Assembly: GCA_027023115.1 (NCBI GenBank)
Contig: JALVWZ010000310.1
Coordinates: 1 to 8,346, forward strand
DNA: 8,346 bases
Direction of reading: 5' to 3'
DNA from: Thermaceae bacterium
Lineage (GTDB): Bacteria; Deinococcota; Deinococci; Deinococcales; Marinithermaceae
The notes beneath the pieces are model-generated. The model searched no databases. It was not told the DNA's origin and worked only from the letters and a program-made list of their open reading frames with translations. Shown here in pieces: positions 1 to 5,410 of this stretch; the first letter of the stretch is position 1; each line of letters opens with the position of its first letter. Made by a program: the position numbers and the translations under genes.

Positions 1-152
1 CTGAGTGTTTGCTTCCCCAAGGGGATGCCCTTCCAGCTCAGCCGGTAGACCAGCTGCTCGCCGTCGTGCCAGGGCACGTGCGGTGGCGCTTCCACGGGCG
101 CCCGCGCCAGCGCGCCGGCCAGGAGCAGCAGGGCGAACGCGGCCTTCTTCAT
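1..152 (-). CDS. Exported DUF3108-like protein, N-terminal part (runs off the left edge)
   Basis: This is an open frame on the minus strand starting at an ATG at 152-150 and still open after 50 codons at base 1. The start MKKAAFALLLLAGALARA is a typical Sec signal peptide: two lysines, a leucine/alanine-rich core, then an ALARA-type cleavage region near residue 18. The mature part begins PVEAPPHVPWHDGEQLVY. Its segment GEQLVYRLSWKGIPLG resembles the opening of DUF3108 proteins, in which a Gly-Glu is followed by an alternating beta strand and a GIPLG turn. That family is periplasmic or envelope-associated and has no firmly assigned function. A weak Shine-Dalgarno (GTGAGG) precedes the ATG. The gene lies 60 bp downstream of ald on the same strand, with a hairpin between, so it may be separately expressed. 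The family call rests on about 20 residues; the signal peptide is clear. Confidence 0.7.
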   Translation of the reverse strand, partial: MKKAAFALLLLAGALARAPVEAPPHVPWHDGEQLVYRLSWKGIPLGKQTL

Positions 153-166
153 GGCCTCACTCTACA

Positions 167-195
167 AGCAAGCCGGTGCAAAGCACCGGCTTGCT
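167..195 (-). terminator. Hairpin between ald and the DUF3108-like gene; probable ald terminator
   Basis: A perfect 13-bp inverted repeat (AGCAAGCCGGTGC and its complement) flanks a 3-base loop. It lies 18 bp past the ald stop on the ald strand. The downstream tract on that strand is only TGTAGAG, so the U-run expected of a classical intrinsic terminator is missing. It may be a weak terminator, an mRNA 3'-end stabiliser, or an attenuator for the gene that begins 15 bp further on. Confidence 0.5.
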
Positions 196-212
196 ACGGC
201 ATGGCAGGGCGG

Positions 213-1322
213 CTAACCGCGCAGCGCCTCTGCGGGCGGAGTGTAGGGCAGGCCAAAGGCCTCGGCCACGGCGGCGTAGGTGAGCTTGCCCTTGTAGGTG
301 TTCAGGCCGCGCAGGAGCGCCGGGTCTTCGCTGAGCGCCGCCAGGCCCTTCTCGGCCAGTTCGATGGCGTAGGGCAGGGTCTGGTTGGTGAGGGCGAAGG
401 TGCTGGTGCGCGGCACCGCGCCGGGCATGTTGGCCACGCCATAGTGGACCACGCCGTCCACCACGTAGGTCGGCTCGGCGTGGGTGGTGGGCTTGATGGT
501 CTCCACGCAACCGCCCTGGTCCACGGCCACGTCAACGATGACCGAGCCCTCCTTCATCAGGGGCAGCATGTCGCGGGTCACCAGGTGGGGGGCCTTGGCG
601 CCGGGGATGAGCACCGCGCCCACCAGCACGTCGGCGCGCTTTAGAGCCTCTTTGATGTTGGCCTCGTTGGAAGTGAGGGTTACCAAACGACCGCCGAAGA
701 CGTCGTCGAGGTACTGCAAGCGGGCGTGGTTGACGTCCAGGATGGTCACCCGCGCGCCCATGCCCACGGCAATCTTGGCGGCGTTGATGCCCACCGTGCC
801 GCCGCCGATTATTACCACCTCGGCCGGCTCCACGCCGGGCACGCCGCCCAGCAACACGCCCCGGCCCCCGAACGACTTTTCCAGGTACTTGGCGCCTTCC
901 TGGGTGGCCATGCGCCCGGCCACCTCGCTCATCGGGACCAGGAGCGGCAAGGCGCCGTCGGCGGTCTGGACGGTCTCGTAGGCTATGCCGGTAACGCCCG
1001 AGTCGAGCATGGCCTTGGTCAGCTCCTCGGCCGCCGCCAGGTGCAGGTAGGTAAAGAGGATCAGGTCGGGCCGCAGGTACTTGTACTCGGGGGCGATGGG
1101 CTCTTTGACCTTGACCACCATCTCCGCGCCCCAGGCCTCGTCCACGCTCACCAGCTTGGCGCCGGCGGCTTCGTACTCGGCGTCGCTAAGGCCGGAGCCG
1201 GTTCCGGCTCCCTTTTGCACCAGCACTTCGTGGCCGCGCTTGACCAGGCTGGCCACGCCGCCGGGGGTCATGGCGACGCGGTTCTCGAGCGTCTTTATCT
1301 CTTTGGGAACGCCTACTATCAT
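213..1322 (-). CDS. ald: Alanine dehydrogenase
   Basis: This is NAD-dependent L-alanine dehydrogenase (EC 1.4.1.1), a cytosolic enzyme that reversibly converts L-alanine to pyruvate, ammonium and NADH. It links alanine catabolism to central carbon and nitrogen metabolism. The 369 residues match the usual family length. The N-terminal domain carries the substrate residues R15 (in [10 protein letters not shown]), K73 (in VVKVKEP) and the catalytic H94 (in TYLHLAA). The Rossmann nucleotide-binding motif GGGTVG is at 173-178, with D196 placed to bind the adenosine ribose. The second catalytic aspartate is D268 in VDVAVDQGG, followed by the conserved [16 protein letters not shown] and [11 protein letters not shown] blocks. 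The ATG at 1322 is preceded by AAGGAGG with 5-bp spacing, which fixes the start. The gene diverges from an Lrp/AsnC regulator, a common arrangement for ald. All key residues are intact. Confidence 0.97.
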   Translation of the reverse strand: MIVGVPKEIKTLENRVAMTPGGVASLVKRGHEVLVQKGAGTGSGLSDAEYEAAGAKLVSVDEAWGAEMVVKVKEPIAPEYKYLRPDLILFTYLHLAAAEELTKAMLDSGVTGIAYETVQTADGALPLLVPMSEVAGRMATQEGAKYLEKSFGGRGVLLGGVPGVEPAEVVIIGGGTVGINAAKIAVGMGARVTILDVNHARLQYLDDVFGGRLVTLTSNEANIKEALKRADVLVGAVLIPGAKAPHLVTRDMLPLMKEGSVIVDVAVDQGGCVETIKPTTHAEPTYVVDGVVHYGVANMPGAVPRTSTFALTNQTLPYAIELAEKGLAALSEDPALLRGLNTYKGKLTYAAVAEAFGLPYTPPAEALRG

Positions 1323-1380
1323 AACTACCTCCTTAACCCGAGGCTACGCCAGGTAAAGCCGGGATTGGAAGCGGAAGATG

Positions 1381-1422
1381 AAAGTAATAATGCGTTAACG
1401 CCTTGCATATATAAAGTAATAT
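1381..1422. promoter_or_regulatory. Candidate Lrp operator region between ald and lrp
   Basis: This AT-rich patch lies in the middle of the 106-bp divergent intergenic region. It contains a perfect 10-bp palindrome, GCGTTAACGC, at 1392-1401. It also contains two copies of AAAGTAATA at 1381-1389 and 1413-1421, 32 bp apart (about three helical turns). Lrp-family dimers typically bind phased, partly palindromic AT-rich sites and regulate a divergent neighbour, so this is the natural operator candidate for both genes. On the minus strand TATATA (1413-1408) could be the ald -10 element, but no good -35 accompanies it. The repeats are seen; the binding is inferred. Confidence 0.4.
1395..1422 (+). 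promoter_or_regulatory. Candidate lrp promoter, leaderless type
   Basis: TAATAT at 1417-1422 ends 6 bp before the ATG at 1429, and TTAACG at 1395-1400 is a weak -35 match 16 bp upstream of it. There is no Shine-Dalgarno sequence in front of the start codon. A -10 hexamer at this distance would place the transcript start at or beside the A of the ATG, the layout of leaderless mRNAs that are common in Thermus and Deinococcus. The -35 hexamer sits inside the GCGTTAACGC palindrome, so a regulator bound there would block it (autorepression). Confidence 0.45.
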
Positions 1423-1428
1423 GGCCAC

Positions 1429-1902
1429 ATGCCTTTAGCATCCAAACACCGCCTCGACGAGATAGACCTGGCTATCCTGACCGAGCTCCAGGCCGACGCC
1501 CGCATATCAACCAGCGAGCTGGCGCGGCGCGTGGGCCGGAGCGCTCCGGCCGTGGCCGAGCGGGTGCGCAAGCTGGAAGAAGCCGGCGTTATCGAAGGCT
1601 ACCGGGCGCAGATAAACCCCGAGGCGCTGGGGTTTGCGGTAATCGCCCTGATCGAGCTGACCACTACCCCAGCCCACTACAACGGCGTCAACCGCTATGC
1701 CGAAAAGACCCCGGAAGTGCGCGAGTGCCACTTCGTGACCGGCGGCGCTTCGTTCATCGTGCGCGTGGCCACCCGCTCCATAGACGACCTGCGCCGCATC
1801 ATCGAAGAGCTGAGCGCCTTCGGCACCACCCGCACCTCGGTGGCCCTCGCCTCGCCCATCATCAAGACCAGCTTTGACCTGAGCGGTTTGCTGGGGCGCT
1901 AA
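1429..1902 (+). CDS. Lrp/AsnC family transcriptional regulator
   Basis: This is a 157-residue DNA-binding regulator of the feast/famine (Lrp/AsnC) family, at the usual length of about 150. The N-terminal winged helix-turn-helix spans roughly residues 8-58: LDEIDLAILTELQADAR leads into SELARRVGRSAPAVAERVRKLEEAGVI. The hinge IEGYRAQINPEALGF is typical. The C-terminal RAM effector-binding domain runs from about residue 68 to 150 (FAVIALIEL, then ECHFVTGGASFIVRV, the Gly-containing segment that binds amino acids in this family). Homologues act as octamers or dimers and respond to amino acids. Divergence from ald suggests that alanine is the effector and ald the target, an inference from gene context. 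The ATG at 1429 is chosen because an upstream ATG at 1421 is in another frame that stops at once. No terminator is visible after the stop. Confidence 0.93.
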   Translation: MPLASKHRLDEIDLAILTELQADARISTSELARRVGRSAPAVAERVRKLEEAGVIEGYRAQINPEALGFAVIALIELTTTPAHYNGVNRYAEKTPEVRECHFVTGGASFIVRVATRSIDDLRRIIEELSAFGTTRTSVALASPIIKTSFDLSGLLGR

Positions 1903-1943
1903 AGGAGTTCTATGGGCATCAGCACTTAGGTATCTAAAGTCTT

Positions 1944-1976
1944 ACAAAGAAAAACACCGGCCCTTTCGGGCCGGTG
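1944..1976 (-). terminator. Degenerate last repeat acting as an intrinsic terminator
   Basis: In the array's distal repeat only the 26 bp at 1955-1980 match the consensus. On the transcribed (minus) strand the intact 9-bp GC-rich stem with its GAAA loop (1976-1955) is followed immediately by TTTTTCTTTGT (1954-1944), where other copies have AGGATTGAAAC. A GC-rich stem-loop followed at once by a U-rich tract is the standard shape of a Rho-independent terminator, and here it falls at the end of the pre-crRNA. On the plus strand the same hairpin has no T-run after it, so termination should act only on array transcripts. Confidence 0.72.
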
Positions 1977-2703
1977 CAACAACGCCATCGTCCCGCAAGT
2001 CGCGGCCGAAGTAGTGTTTCAATCCTCACCGGCCCTTTCGGGCCGGTGCAACGCACGAGGCGGAGAGGACGGCCGGGCCTGGAGGCAGTGTTTCAATCCT
2101 CACCGGCCCTTTCGGGCCGGTGCAACACGTCACGGCGGGGGTTGACCCTGAGTGGTGGCCGTTTCAATCCTCACCGGCCCTTTCGGGCCGGTGCAACGAT
2201 GCAAGCCAGAAGCTTCAAAAGCACAATCGGCGTGTTTCAATCCTCACCGGCCCTTTCGGGCCGGTGCAACGGGCGGCTAGTGTCGTAGCTAGCACTCTCC
2301 CCCGCTGGTTTCAATCCTCACCGGCCCTTTCGGGCCGGTGCAACTAACCCGACTACGCAGTTTAACGGCCTTACGCATGGTTTCAATCCTCACCGGCCCT
2401 TTCGGGCCGGTGCAACGACATGAGCACCTGCTCGGCCCATATCCGGACCGAGTTTCAATCCTCACCGGCCCTTTCGGGCCGGTGCAACGCCTAATGGCCC
2501 CCGTTTTTTTTATTGACAAAAAGTTTCAATCCTCACCGGCCCTTTCGGGCCGGTGCAACAGCGGCGCTGGCCCAGATCCGACCCACACACGAGCGTTTCA
2601 ATCCTCACCGGCCCTTTCGGGCCGGTGCAACCTCACGCCCGCCCGTACAGCTTTCTCCGGTTTTGAGTTTCAATCCTCACCGGCCCTTTCGGGCCGGTGC
2701 AAC

Positions 2704-2849
2704 CGACGATGCAATTGTAGAGCTGCATACCGACGAGGAGTTTCAATCCTCACCGGCCCTTTCGGGCCGGTGCAACCGACGATGCAATTGTAGAGCTGCA
2801 TACCGACGAGGAGTTTCAATCCTCACCGGCCCTTTCGGGCCGGTGCAAC
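2704..2849 (-). repeat. Tandem duplication of one spacer-repeat unit in the array
   Basis: The 36-bp spacer at 2704-2739 (plus strand begins CGACGATGCAATTGTAGAGC) is repeated base for base at 2777-2812, each copy followed by an intact repeat. The two 73-bp units are therefore identical. This is best explained by slippage or unequal recombination between repeats, rather than by two independent acquisitions of the same fragment in adjacent slots. Confidence 0.97.
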
Positions 2850-2921
2850 GACGGCCAGTTACCCGCGGGGGGACGGCAACGCAAGTTTCAATCCTCACCG
2901 GCCCTTTCGGGCCGGTGCAAC

Positions 2922-2956
2922 CCCGGACCCGGATTGCCCTTGCAGCTGCCGTCCGT
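2922..2956 (-). other. Spacer whose minus strand encodes an RNase HI active-site motif
   Basis: Read on the minus strand in the first frame, this 35-bp spacer gives TDGSCKGNPGPG. That is the N-terminal hallmark of ribonuclease HI, where the Asp is a metal-binding catalytic residue followed by the GxCxGNPGPGG loop. The protospacer is therefore very likely an rnhA-type gene of a phage, a plasmid or the chromosome. The coding sense equals the crRNA sense, so this crRNA would not pair with the rnhA mRNA itself. Confidence 0.6.
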
Positions 2957-3209
2957 GTTTCAATCCTCACCGGCCCTTTCGGGCCGGTGCAACTTACCTC
3001 AAACTGCAGCGGCTGACGTCCGAGCTCGTTTCAATCCTCACCGGCCCTTTCGGGCCGGTGCAACGTATCGGGATTAACTTCTATTTCTACAATATCCGCG
3101 TTTCAATCCTCACCGGCCCTTTCGGGCCGGTGCAACAACTACCGCGTCCGTCATAGACGCCGAGTATCAGGTGTTTCAATCCTCACCGGCCCTTTCGGGC
3201 CGGTGCAAC

Positions 3210-3245
3210 CAGATTACGAGAGCTGAGGGAGGCCGCCGGACTGAG
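3210..3245 (+). other. Spacer resembling the start of an XRE/Cro-C1 repressor gene
   Basis: In the second plus-strand frame this 36-bp spacer reads RLRELREAAGL followed by a partial codon (Ser or Arg). That is the characteristic first helix of XRE-type helix-turn-helix repressors (commonly ...LRELREAAGLSQ...), proteins typical of temperate phages and plasmids. The crRNA, made from the minus strand, would be antisense to such an mRNA, the polarity a type III effector needs. Confidence 0.5.
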
Positions 3246-4013
3246 GTTTCAATCCTCACCGGCCCTTTCGGGCCGGTGCAACCTGCCAGATCTTGACGTA
3301 GGCCCCGTGCGTCAGTGGGTTTCAATCCTCACCGGCCCTTTCGGGCCGGTGCAACACAAACACCTGCGCAAACTCTACGATTTCGCGTCCAGTTTCAATC
3401 CTCACCGGCCCTTTCGGGCCGGTGCAACCCAAACCCACCGAGCCGGTCGCCGCTGGCGAAGGCGTTTCAATCCTCACCGGCCCTTTCGGGCCGGTGCAAC
3501 GGCGAGTGGGACCGCGTCCGCATCGCCAGGGACTTGTTTCAATCCTCACCGGCCCTTTCGGGCCGGTGCAACACAAGCTGGAACTGGAAAGTGACGGGGA
3601 CAACGTGTTTCAATCCTCACCGGCCCTTTCGGGCCGGTGCAACGTGACGGCAGGGTCGTATGTTGTGACACAGTTCATGGTTTCAATCCTCACCGGCCCT
3701 TTCGGGCCGGTGCAACGCTATGAATGGATCGAATGGCATAATCAAGGCCTGGTTTCAATCCTCACCGGCCCTTTCGGGCCGGTGCAACATGACCAAGCCC
3801 CAAAACCGTTTACTACGCCAAAAAGGTTTCAATCCTCACCGGCCCTTTCGGGCCGGTGCAACACCCCAACCCGCAAAAAACACCTTGTGAACAGCTTGTT
3901 TCAATCCTCACCGGCCCTTTCGGGCCGGTGCAACGCAACTTTTTGGGTGGAATATTCCGCTGCTGGGGTGTTTCAATCCTCACCGGCCCTTTCGGGCCGG
4001 TGCAACGGTACCC

Positions 4014-4019
4014 ATTATA
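4014..4019 (-). promoter_or_regulatory. Candidate -10 element of the array promoter
   Basis: The minus strand has a perfect TATAAT ending 7 bases before the first repeat (GGGTACC, then GTTGCACC). Normal spacing would start transcription at or within a base of the first repeat. No TTGACA-like -35 is seen 16-18 bp upstream and there is no extended -10 TGn, so the promoter may be weak or activator-dependent. Confidence 0.42.
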
Positions 4020-4053
4020 AACCACGTCCTAGAGCGGGCTGGGAGTGGCGAAA

Positions 4054-4157
4054 TCGCGAACCTCCCGCCAAGCGCCCTTTTCGAAGGTGCTTGGCTTGCA
4101 CCTGAAACTGGATTTTCAAGATCCCCACGGGAAAAATCCCGTTTCGCGAACCTCCCG
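4054..4157 (-). repeat. Duplicated 14-mer in the leader
   Basis: The minus-strand sequence CGGGAGGTTCGCGA occurs at 4067-4054 and again at 4157-4144, exactly 90 bp apart. Both copies lie within the leader. A partial third match, the GGTTCGCG core in opposite orientation (4178-4185), lies just inside the end of the Csx gene. Repeated leader motifs can be binding sites for the adaptation machinery or for regulators; which applies here is unknown. Confidence 0.75.
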
Positions 4158-4162
4158 GGGTT

Positions 4163-5410
4163 TTAGTGGTTACTTGGGGTTCGCGCAAACCAACTATCGC
4201 TAAGGCCAAGGTCGTGCTCTTCCGCGAACTCGAGCAAGGCGATTAGCTGCTCATCCAAGACCTCAATGGCCTGGCCGTAGGTAAGAGTGTTTGCATCGCT
4301 CGAAGCTTGTTGGGGTATCCCCATGTGGGCGCTCGGGTCGCGGATATTTTTCACTTCTGTAAATATGCCGTGCAATTCCGGACTTATAGATGCAAGTAGT
4401 TTATTGTTGCATGAGTTCCTGTCCAATACTTGTTTTGGCGGGGAGTCTAGGAGTTTGCATGCCAGAAAAACCCATTCTTTTAGCAGGCTGGCGGACTTTT
4501 CAATGTAGCCGTACTGGCGATACCAGAAAATCATGTTGAGGAGGGCTCTAACTATTTCGCGGTCTTCGTCCTTCTTCCCCTTAAAGGCCAGAGGTTGTAG
4601 GCTCGTTTTGATCTTATCGAGCAGCAGGCCAATAGGCCCAATCTCGGCACCCATGCTCTCGATGCCCTCAATATTGCTTACAGCCTTCGCGGCGCTCTGG
4701 CCCGCCTTGAAGGTCATTTGCAGAAATATGTTTTCGCTAAACTCACTGAGCGAATCCGCGAGTTCTCGCAGTTTAGCCAAAGCGCTTTCGTTGCCTATTA
4801 GCTGGGGCGGCAGGGAACCATCGTGGCGCATGACCTTTACAAGCTTGCGGGCGTCACCGGTTTCGATGAAGCGCGTGGTTGCTTCGGACCATTCGAGCAT
4901 GGACTGAAACGGCTCGAGGTCGTAGACCGGTACTTGGTCGTCTGGGCTATCGTCTCTCGCGCCGTAATAGATGTGTTTGATTGATATTTCGTTGGCGGAT
5001 TGCAAGAACTCCAGCGCCAGCAGGCCAATAAAGGGCAGCGAGCGAAAGCCGTTGGTGATGTCGAATATCACCTCAATTTTCTCGCCATTTGTGGCGTTAC
5101 CTAAGAGCGCACTAGACAACTTAGAATAGATGACCCAGTAATCTCTTTCGTTTGTAGCGCTTGGTATGATCACTGGGCGCACTTCTTTGCCAACGCGCTC
5201 CTCTAGCTGGGGTATTTGGGGCTCGGTCTCTTCGGTAACGAGAGCGACAACTTGAGCGTCAGGGTACCACTCGCTCAGGGCCACCACCAGCCTGTTGGAT
5301 TGAACACACTGATCTTCAACCAGGCAGTACTCTACCTCGTCCAGCTTGTCGTCCCTGCCCAAAAAAGTGACGATCAACAGCTTTTCCGACGCACTAGCGT
5401 TGTCGTTCAT
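4163..5410 (-). CDS. CARF-HEPN ribonuclease of the Csx1/Csx2 (TM1812-like) family
   Basis: This is an ancillary effector of type III CRISPR systems. A CARF domain senses cyclic oligoadenylate made by Cas10 and activates a HEPN RNase that degrades RNA non-specifically. Numbered from the second of two adjacent ATGs (5410), the protein has 415 residues. The N-terminus LLIVTFLGRDD and the motif DITNGFRSLP (117-126) mark the CARF domain. The C-terminal HEPN domain has the catalytic signature RDPSAH (R357 and H362, an R-x4-H motif). The usual His of the D-x-T-H-G-x-R motif is Asn here (N120). The cmr6 stop overlaps the first ATG (5413) as ATGA. The GGAGG lies 1 base from that ATG and 4 from the second, so the second is slightly preferred. 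A longer start at 5464 would lie inside cmr6 and is unlikely. It is the last gene of the cmr operon and directly precedes the CRISPR leader. Confidence 0.85.
   Translation of the reverse strand: MNDNASASEKLLIVTFLGRDDKLDEVEYCLVEDQCVQSNRLVVALSEWYPDAQVVALVTEETEPQIPQLEERVGKEVRPVIIPSATNERDYWVIYSKLSSALLGNATNGEKIEVIFDITNGFRSLPFIGLLALEFLQSANEISIKHIYYGARDDSPDDQVPVYDLEPFQSMLEWSEATTRFIETGDARKLVKVMRHDGSLPPQLIGNESALAKLRELADSLSEFSENIFLQMTFKAGQSAAKAVSNIEGIESMGAEIGPIGLLLDKIKTSLQPLAFKGKKDEDREIVRALLNMIFWYRQYGYIEKSASLLKEWVFLACKLLDSPPKQVLDRNSCNNKLLASISPELHGIFTEVKNIRDPSAHMGIPQQASSDANTLTYGQAIEVLDEQLIALLEFAEEHDLGLSDSWFARTPSNH

Larger units (their letters stand above)
1944..4006 (-). CRISPR. CRISPR array, 29 repeats (28 intact, 1 degenerate) and 28 spacers, type III-associated
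   Basis: The 37-bp repeat reads on the minus strand GTTGCACCGGCCC, GAAA, GGGCCGGTG, then AGGATTGAAAC. This gives a 9-bp stem with a GNRA tetraloop and the 3' ATTGAAAC that becomes the crRNA handle. Plus-strand repeat starts are 2016, 2090, 2161, 2234, 2308, 2380, 2452, 2523, 2595, 2667, 2740, 2813, 2885, 2957, 3028, 3100, 3173, 3246, 3319, 3392, 3464, 3536, 3607, 3680, 3752, 3826, 3898 and 3970. These 28 copies are identical as read. A degenerate copy occupies 1944-1980. Spacers are 34-37 bp, the range seen with type III systems. Orientation (transcription toward decreasing coordinates) rests on the handle, the GNRA loop, the degenerate repeat at the low end and the leader at the high end. 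The adjacent cmr genes make this a III-B array by context. No cas6 is visible for repeat processing. Confidence 0.99.
4007..4162 (-). promoter_or_regulatory. CRISPR leader
   Basis: This 156-bp non-coding stretch lies between the Csx-type gene stop (4163) and the leader-proximal repeat (4006), on the side expected from repeat orientation. It holds a TATAAT element next to the first repeat and a duplicated 14-mer. It also holds two small inverted repeats: GGTGC/GCACC spanning 4086-4102, and CGGGA-AAAA-TCCCG at 4128-4141. No clear terminator for the cmr operon is visible on the minus strand, so operon transcripts may run into the array. Confidence 0.75.

Noticed and set aside
726..1877. 383-codon plus-strand frame across ald and lrp
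   Set aside because: It is antisense to ald and out of frame with lrp. Its composition is that of a GC-rich shadow, whereas ald and lrp match known families end to end.
2504..2511. Run of eight T in a spacer as a plus-strand terminator
   Set aside because: No hairpin lies immediately upstream; the nearest repeat stem ends about 18 bases earlier.
2513..2518. TTGACA hexamer inside a spacer, as an internal plus-strand promoter
   Set aside because: The -10 position 17 bp downstream falls on CCGGCC in the repeat, so there is no partner element.
1974..4105. Long open frames on both strands through the array (encoding, for example, FQSSPALSGRCN or CTGPKGPVRIET repeats)
   Set aside because: They are the 37-bp CRISPR repeat translated in different frames. 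Many repeat-spacer units are 72 bp, so the frame is often preserved by chance.
4128..4141. CGGGA-AAAA-TCCCG hairpin as a terminator of the cmr-csx operon
   Set aside because: The stem is only 5 bp, and the sequence after it on the minus strand is TGGGGATC, with no U-tract.
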